DNA of 15,981 nucleotides, from positions 1 to 15,981 of the forward strand of contig JABIUH010000183.1 of assembly GCA_018701055.1 (NCBI GenBank), written 5' to 3'. This DNA is from Woeseia sp. GTDB lineage: Bacteria; Pseudomonadota; Gammaproteobacteria; Steroidobacterales; Woeseiaceae. Position numbers and translations under genes: made by a program. The notes below the pieces were generated by a model that did no database searches, was not told where the DNA came from, and saw nothing but the letters and a program-made list of their open reading frames with translations. Positions 7,450 through 15,564 of this stretch are shown here, in pieces; within the stretch, counting starts at the first letter, position 1, and each line of letters begins with the position of its first letter.

Positions 7450-8354
7450 GCACCAACGAAGGGCAGCGCTTCCCCATGCTCATACGCAAAATCGCGATGT
7501 AGTTTTTGCAACCGCTTGGTTAACTCACCCGGTGTCCCGTCAGCAATCGTTCTGCCGTCTGCTTCAAGTATCGGCGTCAGTTCGCCCATCGTCCCTGTTG
7601 TAAACGCTTCGTCAGCGCTATAAAGCTCTGTCAATGACAAGTTTTTCTCGATGGCTGGAATCGATTCTTGTGCAGCGATGTCCAATATCATGCGACGGGT
7701 TAGTCCGGGCAAACAGGCGTCCGCAAAAGGCGTTTGCAGCGAGTCGTCTCTAACAATAAATATATTGGTGTCATTCGTTTCAGAAATGAAGCCATGCACA
7801 TCCAACATAACCGCACTATCTACCCCAGCAACATTTGCATCTATCGACGCCAGAATATTGTTGAGCAGGTTATTGTGATGAATCTTTGAGTCGAGGCATT
7901 GAGGCGTATTCCGTCTTGTCGCTGAAGAAACGACCCGGATACCAGCGTCTGAATAGACGGGCGGTTTCCATTCTGCTAACACGATAAGTGTGCAGCCGGA
8001 TTGGTTGAGTCGTGGATTCATGCCTGAAGTAATCTTCTCGCCACGGGTCAAGGTCAATCGGATATGCGCGTCGTTCGACATGCCGTTTGCTTCAAGGGTG
8101 CTGAATATCGCCTTACGTATATCAGCAGAACTAGGCACATTTTCGAAGGCAAGCGCCTTTGCAGAATTCTGCATACGTTGCAGATGATCATCGAGCGCGG
8201 CGATTCGTCCTCGGTAAACACGCAGTCCCTCCCACACCGCATCGCCACCTTGAACGGCGCTGTCAAAAACAGATATGCGCGCATCGTCGCGCGCAACGAG
8301 CTTGCCACTTACATGAACGATGATTTCACTATTACGTGGGTCAGGAGTTTGCAC
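7446..8354 (-). CDS. Class IV aminotransferase (BCAT / D-amino acid transaminase-like)
   Basis: A 302-aa PLP enzyme of fold type IV, the family of branched-chain aminotransferase (IlvE), D-amino acid transaminase and aminodeoxychorismate lyase. Visible features: D-S-A-V-Q-G-G-D-A-V-W-E-G-L-R-V-Y near residue 31-47 (the family's F/V...GDG-V-FE block), R99 in I-R-L-T-L-T-R-G, the likely Schiff-base Lys K157 in S-K-I-H-H-N-N-L, and the cofactor block F-I-S-E-T-N-D-T-N-I-F with E192. The sequence does not decide the substrate. GTG 8354 is chosen: TAGGA (8365-8361) lies 6 nt upstream, and the start is 11 nt after the stop of the sulfotransferase-like gene. A longer frame exists but would overlap that gene and its N-terminus is unlike the family. 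The two genes form a likely operon. Confidence 0.9.
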   Translation of the reverse strand: MQTPDPRNSEIIVHVSGKLVARDDARISVFDSAVQGGDAVWEGLRVYRGRIAALDDHLQRMQNSAKALAFENVPSSADIRKAIFSTLEANGMSNDAHIRLTLTRGEKITSGMNPRLNQSGCTLIVLAEWKPPVYSDAGIRVVSSATRRNTPQCLDSKIHHNNLLNNILASIDANVAGVDSAVMLDVHGFISETNDTNIFIVRDDSLQTPFADACLPGLTRRMILDIAAQESIPAIEKNLSLTELYSADEAFTTGTMGELTPILEADGRTIADGTPGELTKRLQKLHRDFAYEHGEALPFVGA

Positions 8355-8365
8355 GTTTAATCCTA

Positions 8366-9088
8366 TTATTGAGTTGATTGGATTGCGTGAGAAAAAAGCT
8401 TCTCGTACCAGGGGCTGCACTCTGCCAGCAGTTTATCAAGGTGTGAAGGGAATTCTGTCTTGCCAACGTAGGGCGCAAACCCCGTGCTTTTATGTACAGC
8501 GTGATACCAGTGCTTCGCCCAGATTCCGTCTTCATCTCGTGGCCCAGCCTTCCAGCTCAGCATTCTGTCGCTATAGGCGATGCCGAGTTGGTCACAAAGG
8601 CCTTTCAATATTTGTGGCGGATTCAGTAATAGCTCGCGCGAATCGATAATGGCAGGGTTTTGGCCATTGTTCCTCAATTGCTCGAATAGCTCCCATTGCA
8701 TTTTTAGCCCGGTATCCATGAGGCGCGCATCCGGGAACTGGATGGTGAGTGATGGAAGCATTTGGCGTGGATCTCGAATCAGAAAGATGTTCTCGGTCCC
8801 ATCTAGAAAGCGCTCGTCTAGATTAATCAAGTGATGGGCCATTTGCTTTATGAAAAGAACACCGGTGTTGGAAGGCGGATTGTCGAGGAGTGTTCTCATT
8901 ACCTCGTTACCGTCGCAATTGACTGTTTGCAATAATTCGTCACGACCGGGGTGGCGCGTGCCGGTAACACGCAAAAAGTGCCCATACAGTGGTTCATCCA
9001 CGACGTGTGTATCCGAACGCTCGGCGAAGCTGTACATCAAAGCAGTCGATACATTTCTAGGGCCAGACCACAGGTTGATAGTAAGCAT
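8366..9088 (-). CDS. Sulfotransferase-like P-loop family protein
   Basis: A 240-aa cytoplasmic protein of the sulfotransferase-like P-loop superfamily. The N-terminal strand-loop-helix L-W-S-G-P-R-N-V-S-T-A-L-M (6-18) stands where sulfotransferases bind the 5'-phosphosulfate of PAPS. F-L-I-R-D-P-R-Q-M-L-P-S (102-113) resembles the conserved Arg/Ser block that binds the 3'-phosphate. A further family mark is V-V-D-E-P-L-Y-G-H (29-37). The substrate, and whether it transfers sulfate at all, cannot be told. It is the first gene of a two-gene unit with the class IV aminotransferase 11 nt downstream. I recall plant 'branched-chain aminotransferase-like' proteins that join similar domains in one chain, which would support a common task; that is from memory and unchecked. 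The ATG at 9088 has only a weak SD. Confidence 0.85.
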   Translation of the reverse strand: MLTINLWSGPRNVSTALMYSFAERSDTHVVDEPLYGHFLRVTGTRHPGRDELLQTVNCDGNEVMRTLLDNPPSNTGVLFIKQMAHHLINLDERFLDGTENIFLIRDPRQMLPSLTIQFPDARLMDTGLKMQWELFEQLRNNGQNPAIIDSRELLLNPPQILKGLCDQLGIAYSDRMLSWKAGPRDEDGIWAKHWYHAVHKSTGFAPYVGKTEFPSHLDKLLAECSPWYEKLFSHAIQSTQ

Positions 9089-9218
9089 TGATCACGGAGC
9101 CTAATCGGCGGAAGGAACAGGACGAGAATTGTACGCAAATGATAGACGTCCGGGGAGGCATTCCTGTCGCCACGCTTGCACCTAAACTGTGACGCGATGG
9201 GCTCATCGGGCGGAAATT

Positions 9219-9234
9219 TGTGCGCTAGGTCACA
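9219..9234. promoter_or_regulatory. CRP/FNR-family-like binding site
   Basis: TGTGC-GCTAGG-TCACA fits the CRP pattern TGTGA-N6-TCACA with a single mismatch and has the correct 6-nt spacing; the flanks are AT-rich (AAATT before, ATTC after). It lies in the divergent gap between the sulfotransferase-like gene (minus, starts 9088) and the anchored protein gene (plus, starts about 9335). I did not find a clear sigma-70 pair next to it, so the target gene is unknown. Confidence 0.4.
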
Positions 9235-9334
9235 ATTCATTCGCGAAAAAGTGAGGGGGGACGGCAACTTAACTAGACTTGCGGTTACTCGGACCGGAAT
9301 TCGGTTCTGGTTTCTGCTGTTTTGGGTGAATCGA

Positions 9335-9907
9335 TTGTTCAAGACCTTTGTATTTGGAATCATATTGGGCCTATTTGGTACCGGGGCGCTCGCGTATTTC
9401 GCGCCAGTGATTGATATCCATCGTGAACGATCGTTAATCGAGGTACAGCCCAACGGCGGTAATGTTGAGGAATATCGTATCAATCTGCCGCGCGATCGAA
9501 TTATGGTTGGACTGGCGGGGTCTAAGGAAAGTCTTCCTGCTGGGCTCGATTGGCCGGGTGCAGATCGTTTGGGTGACACGCAAGCCGAGATATTCAAGGT
9601 TCGGAATCGTGATAATGCTGTCATCGGTGTAGCCAGTCGGCTGGCCAGTTCTGCTGATTCGACCGGCTCCTTCATCGAGTGGGCGCTACACTTTCCGGCA
9701 CGTGGAACGTTGTACACGCAGATGGCGCTGGCACATTCACCAGAGGGTTTTCGCACTGGTGTGATGCGTGCCGGCACTCGAGATTTCCTCGACCTTTCCG
9801 GGACGATGAGAGAGCGTTTCGTCGCAGGCAAGGATGGCGATAGTGACGCGCAAGGGCATATTGAGTTGCAGGCAATATTGGTCGCCCCATTGGGAGATGT
9901 CGAATGA
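9335..9907 (+). CDS. N-terminally anchored periplasmic protein, unknown family (first of pair)
   Basis: The 190-aa product has a short n-region with Lys, one hydrophobic segment (about residues 4-22) that probably stays as a membrane anchor, and a beta-rich extracytoplasmic part. Notable blocks are R-S-L-I-E-V-Q-P-N-G-G (31-41), L-P-R-D-R-I, and near the end G-T-R-D-F-L-D-L-S-G-T-M-R-E-R-F, then G-H-I-E-L-Q-A-I-L-V. I do not recognise the function. The start is uncertain: TTG 9335 has GGTGA (9325-9329) 5 nt upstream; GTG 9326 gives three more residues without an SD; the frame stays open back to ATG 9176, but that extension is not protein-like. The stop TGA (9905-9907) overlaps the next gene's ATG as ATGA, so the two are translationally coupled. 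Confidence 0.75.
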   Translation: MFKTFVFGIILGLFGTGALAYFAPVIDIHRERSLIEVQPNGGNVEEYRINLPRDRIMVGLAGSKESLPAGLDWPGADRLGDTQAEIFKVRNRDNAVIGVASRLASSADSTGSFIEWALHFPARGTLYTQMALAHSPEGFRTGVMRAGTRDFLDLSGTMRERFVAGKDGDSDAQGHIELQAILVAPLGDVE

Positions 9908-10599
9908 AATATCTGATTTCCCTGCTGGTCGGTACATTGCTTGGCGCAACGCTTTTCTTGCTGGGTCTTTACTACAATCCGTTTGTGGGTCAGGCGTCAG
10001 TATCGCCGTTGGCCGTATCTGACACGCCCGTCATTGACCTGATTTATTCGGCCGTTCCCGGCGAGAGTATTCTCTACACAAACAACGGCGAATCGACCAT
10101 CGCCCCATTTCCTGACAGAGTCGGTGAGCTTTGGGAGCCGGCGATCGTCGATACCTCTGCCTGGGTAACGGATCTACAGAGTAGCCGTGGCGAATGGGTG
10201 GGAATAGGAATTAAATTTTCTTCACCATCAGAGCAAACTCGAATTGTTCACGGTGAGGCGATGGCCAACAGTGTTTGGCACATTTACCTGCCTGAAAAGG
10301 GCACGTTTCTCATTGATCAAACGGAAAACTACTGGGCATATTTGCGCGACGTCGTAATTCCTGCCTACTGGAGTTCCAGTGATAACTGGCGTGGTACTTA
10401 CCACAGCATCATGACCAACGGCCCCGGATCTTTGGGTACTGCCAGGTTGACCGGTGGCAGTGGCATGTATGCAGATAGCATCAGCGAGGCTGTCGAGTCA
10501 CGTACCGCGCGCGGCTACTCTTCCACTGTCGGCCCGATATCGATGAGCGGCAGTTTGAGCGTGGCGATTTCCAATACTGAAGTGGTCAATGCCGAATAA
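9904..10599 (+). CDS. N-terminally anchored periplasmic protein, unknown family (second of pair)
   Basis: A 231-aa protein with MKYL n-region, a hydrophobic segment at about 3-24 (signal anchor or signal peptide) and an extracytoplasmic beta-rich domain. The C-terminal third, L-G-T-A-R-L-T-G-G-S-G-M-Y-A-D-S then G-P-I-S-M-S-G-S-L-S-V-A-I, has the Gly-rich alternating strands of small beta-barrels such as the allene-oxide-cyclase-like or dirigent folds; this is a shape resemblance and no family is certain. The same spacing of motifs is seen at the end of the preceding gene product, so the two may be distant paralogues. ATG 9904 overlaps the previous stop (ATGA), which fixes the start. It ends 6 nt from the convergent FAD reductase gene. 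Confidence 0.82.
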   Translation: MKYLISLLVGTLLGATLFLLGLYYNPFVGQASVSPLAVSDTPVIDLIYSAVPGESILYTNNGESTIAPFPDRVGELWEPAIVDTSAWVTDLQSSRGEWVGIGIKFSSPSEQTRIVHGEAMANSVWHIYLPEKGTFLIDQTENYWAYLRDVVIPAYWSSSDNWRGTYHSIMTNGPGSLGTARLTGGSGMYADSISEAVESRTARGYSSTVGPISMSGSLSVAISNTEVVNAE

Positions 10600-10605
10600 A
10601 GCTCG

Positions 10606-11820
10606 CTAATTCGCCATGTCTTTCAGCTCGATTTGCACATCTTCGAGCCGCTTCGGATCAACCACAACACGCGCCGCGATCAGCGCTTTCGCCTGAATGA
10701 AATCTTTCGGCCTGTTAATCGCATCGATGGCGATTAGTCGGCCTTCGGATAGGTACAAGCAAGAGAATTTACTGCCCGCGATATCCCCTCGTATGACTGT
10801 TTGGTCGTATCCAGCGGACAAACCCGCGATCTGTAATTTGAGATCAAACTGATCGGACCAAAACCACGGTACTTGGGAATAGGTGAGTTCCTCGCCGCAA
10901 ATATTCGTCGCCGCGGTTTTCGCTTGTTCAAGCGCGTTGTGTACTGATTCCAGACGTAGATCAAAGCCCAGAACGGCATTCGGATGCCACGTACAGTCGC
11001 CGACGGCGTAGATGTTCTCGTCACTGGTCCGACATCGATTGTCGACGACGATGCCGTTGCCTACTTCGAGCCCGGCTTCTTCCGCTAACTCTATGTTCGG
11101 CTCGATTCCGATGCCGACAATCACAATATCTGCAGGAAGCTGCTGCCCGGAGGACAGTGCTACGCCGTCCACCCGGTTCGTGCCAGTGAGCCGGTCGATA
11201 CTGGCCGACAACTCCAACGCAACACCATGTGCACTATGTATTTCCTGATAAAAGTGCGATACCTCTTTCGACACAACACGACTCATCACTCGATCCGCCA
11301 TTTCGACGACCGTTACCGAATGGCCAAGCTGTGCGGCAACTGCTGCCACCTCTAAACCTATGTATCCGGCGCCGATGATCGCGATTCGACTATTGGTTGT
11401 CAGGCTTGCGCGAATTGCGTTTACATCGTCAATGTTGCGCAGGTAGTGAACGCCAGGAAGGTCGCTTCCCGGTAGAGCGATTTTCCGCGGACGGCTGCCA
11501 GTTGCGATGATGAGTTTGTCGTAGTGGAACGACTGCCCCGAAACACTATGCACGGTGCGAGACGCCGGATCGATCGATGTGACTTCAGTTTCGAGCTGCA
11601 CGTCGACGTTGAGATCAGCATAAAAACTCGGAGGTTTGACGTACAACCGATCTGCCGGCAGCTCACCCGCCAAATACTTCTTGGACAATGGTGGACGTTG
11701 ATACGGGTACCAGGCCTCATCACCCAACAGAGTGATATTCCCGGCAAATTTCTTCTGCCGCAGCGTTGCTACAACCTGTCCGGCAGCATGGCCGGCACCG
11801 ATGATGACGATCGTTTCCAT
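10606..11820 (-). CDS. FAD-dependent NAD(P)H ferredoxin/rubredoxin reductase-like
   Basis: A 404-aa flavoprotein of the pyridine nucleotide-disulfide oxidoreductase superfamily, closest in layout to ferredoxin reductases of oxygenase systems (BphA4, ThcD, putidaredoxin reductase types). It passes electrons from NAD(P)H through FAD to a small iron-sulfur protein. FAD-binding G-A-G-H-A-A-G (8-14), then Y-Q-R-P-P-L-S-K (40-47); second dinucleotide motif G-A-G-Y-I-G (150-155) with E173 at the end of the next strand, which favours NADH; A-T-G-S-R-P (106-111); and Y-A-V-G-D-C (271-276). There is no redox-active Cys pair, and the C-terminal part has the W-F-W-S-D-Q block typical of this subfamily. 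No ferredoxin or oxygenase gene is nearby, so the electron acceptor is unknown. It is divergent from the QorA-like gene. Confidence 0.92.
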   Translation of the reverse strand: METIVIIGAGHAAGQVVATLRQKKFAGNITLLGDEAWYPYQRPPLSKKYLAGELPADRLYVKPPSFYADLNVDVQLETEVTSIDPASRTVHSVSGQSFHYDKLIIATGSRPRKIALPGSDLPGVHYLRNIDDVNAIRASLTTNSRIAIIGAGYIGLEVAAVAAQLGHSVTVVEMADRVMSRVVSKEVSHFYQEIHSAHGVALELSASIDRLTGTNRVDGVALSSGQQLPADIVIVGIGIEPNIELAEEAGLEVGNGIVVDNRCRTSDENIYAVGDCTWHPNAVLGFDLRLESVHNALEQAKTAATNICGEELTYSQVPWFWSDQFDLKLQIAGLSAGYDQTVIRGDIAGSKFSCLYLSEGRLIAIDAINRPKDFIQAKALIAARVVVDPKRLEDVQIELKDMAN

Positions 11821-11863
11821 GCCTAGCTCGAATTATTCATGAAATGGCCGCGCCCTTGCATGA

Positions 11864-11960
11864 GCATTGATTGCACACAGAATTTTCTTTCCTCGGCATC
11901 TTTCCTCAGACATACACCCAGTATTCCGCGCGGGCAGAAAGTCCTGTGTGCAATCAATGC
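11864..11960. repeat. Perfect 17-bp inverted repeat with 63-nt spacer
   Basis: GCATTGATTGCACACAG (11864-11880) is the exact reverse complement of 11944-11960; the spacer is 11881-11943. The heptamer TGATTGC within the arms occurs a third time, as GCAATCA, at 11966-11972, 16 nt after its copy in the right arm. Inside the spacer TCTTTCCTC is repeated at 11886-11894 and 11899-11907. The unit sits in the 277-nt gap between the divergent FAD reductase gene (starts 11820) and the QorA-like gene (starts 12098). It could be a pair of inverted operators for one regulator, a long hairpin in RNA, or the remnant of a small mobile unit; no target-site duplication is evident at the ends. Confidence 0.9.
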
Positions 11961-12097
11961 GCTGCGCAATCATCACGTCCACCCATGAATAGTCCGGGCT
12001 GGGATTCTACGTGCTGCGACACAGCAGATACAGCACCCTTATTTTTCTGCGCCACACCCGTTATCCTTCGGGCTTAAATTCAATGCTGGAACGCACA

Positions 12098-13075
12098 ATG
12101 AAAGTAAACGCAATACGCATGCACCAATATGGTGGGCCGGACGTTCTTCAATTCGATGAAATCGATTTAGCACCGCCTGCGGAGGGTGAAGCGCAAATTC
12201 GACATACGGCTATCGGTCTGAATTACATTGATACCTATCACCGGACTGGGTTGTATCCAATGGCGCTACCAGCAGGACTTGGCAGCGAAGCTGCTGGCGT
12301 GGTTGAGGCGGTTGGTCCAGGTGTTACCGAGGTCAAGCCGGGTGACCGCGTTGTCTATACCGGTAGACCGGCAGATGCGTATTCGGAGAGGCGAAACTTT
12401 CCTGCATGGCAATGCGTGCAAATCCCGGACGGTATCGAGGACGACCAGGCTGCGGCCATTCTTTTGAAAGGCCTTACCGCGTGGTACTTGTTAAAACGCA
12501 GTTATCGGGTCCAGGCCGGCGACTCGGTACTGTTGTACGCAGCCGCGGGGGGTGTTGGATCATTAGCAAGTCAGTGGGCAAAGTCGCTTGGCGCCACCGT
12601 CATTGGTGTTGTTAGCACCGCCGCTAAAGCGGCGCTCGCGCGTGCAAACGGTTGCGCGCACATAATTATGGCTGACGATGCGGATGTGGCTGGACGCGTT
12701 CGAGAACTGACGGACGGAGAAGGCGTGGCGGCAGTTTACGATTCAGTCGGCAAAGACTCGTTCATCGCGTCACTCGATTCGCTAAGGCCGCATGGGGTAA
12801 TGGTTACATTTGGCAATGCGACCGGTCCTGTCGATCCGATAGCGCCTGTCGAACTTGCCAAGAGGGGCTCCTTATTTCTAACTCGACCCATTTTGTTTGA
12901 TTTTATTGGAACGCGCGAAAGTCTTCTGGAAGCCGCCGCTGAATTATTTGCTGTCGTTGCAAGTGGCACCGTAAAAATAAGCATTAATCAGCGTTATGCG
13001 CTTAAAGACGCACAGCAGGCCCACATCGATTTGGAAGCACGGAAGACGACGGGATCGACTGTTCTGGTGCCGTAA
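12098..13075 (+). CDS. qorA: NAD(P)H:quinone oxidoreductase, QorA type
   Basis: A 325-aa zinc-free MDR-family reductase that reduces quinones with NADPH, close in length to E. coli QorA (327). GroES-like N-terminal domain with Y-G-G-P-D-V-L (11-17), G-L-N-Y-I-D-T-Y-H-R-T-G-L-Y (40-53) and G-S-E-A-A-G-V-V (62-69), followed by a Rossmann domain with A-A-A-G-G-V-G (148-154) for NADPH. The zinc-binding Cys set of alcohol dehydrogenases is missing, as expected. ATG 12098 is chosen: GGAA (12088-12091) lies 6 nt upstream and the N-terminus then aligns with QorA; the frame is open further upstream but that part has no homologous look. It ends 12 nt from the convergent permease gene. Confidence 0.93.
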   Translation: MKVNAIRMHQYGGPDVLQFDEIDLAPPAEGEAQIRHTAIGLNYIDTYHRTGLYPMALPAGLGSEAAGVVEAVGPGVTEVKPGDRVVYTGRPADAYSERRNFPAWQCVQIPDGIEDDQAAAILLKGLTAWYLLKRSYRVQAGDSVLLYAAAGGVGSLASQWAKSLGATVIGVVSTAAKAALARANGCAHIIMADDADVAGRVRELTDGEGVAAVYDSVGKDSFIASLDSLRPHGVMVTFGNATGPVDPIAPVELAKRGSLFLTRPILFDFIGTRESLLEAAAELFAVVASGTVKISINQRYALKDAQQAHIDLEARKTTGSTVLVP

Positions 13076-13087
13076 CTGTCTTTTGCG

Positions 13088-15454
13088 CTAACGCACCGCG
13101 GGTGACAAGGGCCACAGGATGGGCAATAGAAACATGACTGTAATAAAGACAACGATGGTTAAAGGTACGCCAACTTTAATGTAGTCAATGAACCGGTAGC
13201 CGCCTGGGCCCATGACAAGAATGTTGGCGGGATGGGATATCGGGCTGGTGAAGCTCGCCGATGCGGCCATCGCCACGGCCATCATTGCGGGCTCTGGCGC
13301 TAGCCCCATCTCAGCCATTGCTGACAGCACAATCGGCGACATGAGTACCACCAATGCTGCGGTTGGAATAATCATCGTTGCCATTGCGGTCAGCACGTAA
13401 AGGCCTGCAATGACTGGCCACGGGCCAGCGTCACCAAGCAACACCATCACCTGGTTCGCGAGATACGCAGCAGCGCCGGATTGTTGCATCGCTGCTCCGA
13501 GTGGCAACATTCCTGCAATGAGGAAGATTGCGCGCCAATCTATCGCCCGGTACGCCTGCTCCATGGTCAAACAGCCGGTGAGCACCATGATCGTTCCGCC
13601 GACCACCGCCGCAACAGAAATCGGCGCGTATCCGGCCATGACACTCAACACGACAGAAAGCATGATAAATGCTGCCAACGGCGCGCGCTGGGTGTCGGGG
13701 GGTTCCTGGCCGAGTGGTGTCAAAATCAGAAAATCGGAATCGTCAGTCAACAGTTGCAAGCGATCGCGTGGCCCGAGCATTAGAAGCGCATCACCAAGTT
13801 GCAGGCGTTCTTCGGCGAGATCTTCGCCAATCGGGCCGCCTTCACGCCATATTCCGGCAAGCTCGATGCCGTAGCGTTCTCTGAAATTGAGTTCGCCGAC
13901 TGTTCGACCTGCCAGACCTGAACGCGGATCTAGCGTCGCATCCATCAACGTCAAACGCTCGGACTCCAGTGAGCCGAGATTCGCGGTAACTTTGGTTTCT
14001 ACATCAAGTTCCTGTAAGCCACGAAGTACGTCCAGATCTTCATGCTGGCCCTCAATTAACAGGAGATCCCCACCTTCCAGGACCTCGTCGCCACGTGGCA
14101 TTACTTTGAGATTGCCATCCCTGAATACGGCGACTACACGAAAATCAAAAACGTCTGCGAGTCGGCTCTTTTCTAGCGTCGCTTCGGCCAGGCCACTGAA
14201 TTTCGGTAGTCGAACCACGAACATGCGTTCGTCCGTGTTGTACTGATCGCTTAGTTGGTCTTCGGTCAGTTGCCGGACCTCGCTGAAGTCTGCGAATTTG
14301 TCTAATCCGGCGATTTCTTTAGTTTCCCCTTGCACGAGAATTCGATCACCGGCGCGCAAAGGCACGTAGGCGAGATTGGTGAGGCGGTAATTGTTGCGTC
14401 GATGGACGCCGACAACGCTGATGTTGAATCGGGTACGAAAGCCTGCATGCCGAATAAGCTCGCCGACCAACGGTGAGCCATCAGCCAGATCAACCTCGGC
14501 GTATGCGATCTTCGCGGCAACCATGGATTTCAGGACCGGTGCTTCACGCTCGATGACCAAATCACTCCAGCGTTGCAATTCCTTAAACTGATCGACTCGG
14601 CCCTGCACCAGAATTCCGTCGCCGCCACGGATCACCGTTTGCCGACCTGGCAGTGCCTCGCTGCGGCCGTACCGAGTGAGCGCCAGAATGATCAATCCGG
14701 TCGATGAACCGATACGCGTTTGGCTGAGCGTCTTGCCGACCAGAATGGATTCCATCGGCACCCGAAGCATGAACGTCCGTTCTTGTAATTTGTAGCGGCT
14801 CCGCAAACTGCGCTGAGACTGGTGTCGGCCACGAACAGACTTGCTAACAGGCAACAAGTATCGTCCCACGAATGCGACGAATATCACGCCAATGATCATG
14901 ACGGCGGCGCCCAATGGGGTGAAATCAAACAATCCGAACGGTTCATAACCGTTTAAGACCATGATCTCGCTGATCAATAGATTCGGCGGCGTGCCGATCA
15001 TTGTCGTCAGTCCGCCCAATAGTGTTGCGTAGGCGAGGGGCATGAGCAGGCGAGAGGGCGGAATGCGGGTACGCCGTGCGACTTCAACGACCACGGGCAA
15101 CATCAGGGCAGCGACGCCGATATTGTTCATGAACGCCGATAAAACAGCTGCCGTGATCATGATGACAATGATCATGGAGATTTCGCGGGTACCGGCAAGG
15201 CGCATGACCTGTCGGCCGATGATATCGGCAATACCGGTTCGGGTAAGCCCTTCGCTCAAGATGAACATTGCCCACACGGTGATGACCGCGCTGTTGGAAA
15301 AGCCGGCGAATGCTTCATTTGTTGTGACCAGACCTGAAACCGCGAGCGCGGAGAGTACCAGGAGGGCCACCAAATCCATTCGAATCACTTCGCTAACAAA
15401 AAGTACTAGCGATATGGCAAGAATGCCAAGGACGAGAGCGATCTCAAATGTCAT
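13088..15454 (-). CDS. SLC13/DASS-type permease with four RCK_C-like domains
   Basis: A 788-aa inner-membrane transporter of the divalent anion:Na+ symporter (SLC13) family, subfamily with TrkA-C/RCK_C insert. Substrates in the family include sulfate and dicarboxylates; the sequence does not decide. The N-terminal membrane half (1-202) has the motif T-M-I-G-T-P-P-N-L-L (151-160). A soluble block (about 219-575) follows, and the C-terminal half (about 590-788) has its counterpart F-T-S-P-I-S-H-P-A-N-I-L-V. Related permeases are about 600 aa with two RCK_C domains. Here four are visible at about 219-296, 312-388, 409-480 and 500-572, each ending with a G-D-x-x-L-x-x-G style strand (278-285, 369-376, 462-469, 554-561). 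The gene is convergent with qorA and divergent from the hydrolase. Confidence 0.92.
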   Translation of the reverse strand: MTFEIALVLGILAISLVLFVSEVIRMDLVALLVLSALAVSGLVTTNEAFAGFSNSAVITVWAMFILSEGLTRTGIADIIGRQVMRLAGTREISMIIVIMITAAVLSAFMNNIGVAALMLPVVVEVARRTRIPPSRLLMPLAYATLLGGLTTMIGTPPNLLISEIMVLNGYEPFGLFDFTPLGAAVMIIGVIFVAFVGRYLLPVSKSVRGRHQSQRSLRSRYKLQERTFMLRVPMESILVGKTLSQTRIGSSTGLIILALTRYGRSEALPGRQTVIRGGDGILVQGRVDQFKELQRWSDLVIEREAPVLKSMVAAKIAYAEVDLADGSPLVGELIRHAGFRTRFNISVVGVHRRNNYRLTNLAYVPLRAGDRILVQGETKEIAGLDKFADFSEVRQLTEDQLSDQYNTDERMFVVRLPKFSGLAEATLEKSRLADVFDFRVVAVFRDGNLKVMPRGDEVLEGGDLLLIEGQHEDLDVLRGLQELDVETKVTANLGSLESERLTLMDATLDPRSGLAGRTVGELNFRERYGIELAGIWREGGPIGEDLAEERLQLGDALLMLGPRDRLQLLTDDSDFLILTPLGQEPPDTQRAPLAAFIMLSVVLSVMAGYAPISVAAVVGGTIMVLTGCLTMEQAYRAIDWRAIFLIAGMLPLGAAMQQSGAAAYLANQVMVLLGDAGPWPVIAGLYVLTAMATMIIPTAALVVLMSPIVLSAMAEMGLAPEPAMMAVAMAASASFTSPISHPANILVMGPGGYRFIDYIKVGVPLTIVVFITVMFLLPILWPLSPAVR

Positions 15455-15564
15455 TAGCCGTTGTGGCCTGTACTACGAGGAAGTCATGATTGAGAATGTA
15501 GTGCTTTATACACGACCCTAAAGAGTTGAGCCATCATCATGTGCTATCAATTCCCCGGCGGCAA

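Noticed and set aside
9128..9133. TACAAT on the minus strand as a -10 box for the sulfotransferase-like gene
   Set aside because: The -10 match is good, but no -35 box is found at 16-18 nt and the TG of an extended -10 is off by one base.
9037..9831. Long minus-strand frame (264 codons) antisense to the anchored protein gene
   Set aside because: It covers two better-supported genes on both strands and the divergent gap; composition (rich in Arg, Ser, Pro) is that of a shadow frame.
13410..13874. Plus-strand frame of 154 codons inside the permease gene
   Set aside because: It is antisense to a clear transporter domain and is Ser/Arg/Pro-rich without any motif.
15490..15512. TTGAGA and TATACA as a promoter for the alpha/beta hydrolase gene
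   Set aside because: The spacer is only 11 nt, too short for sigma-70.
15042..15521. Plus-strand frame of 159 codons over the permease 5' end
   Set aside because: Antisense shadow of the TM segments; rich in Arg, Thr, Met; no SD.
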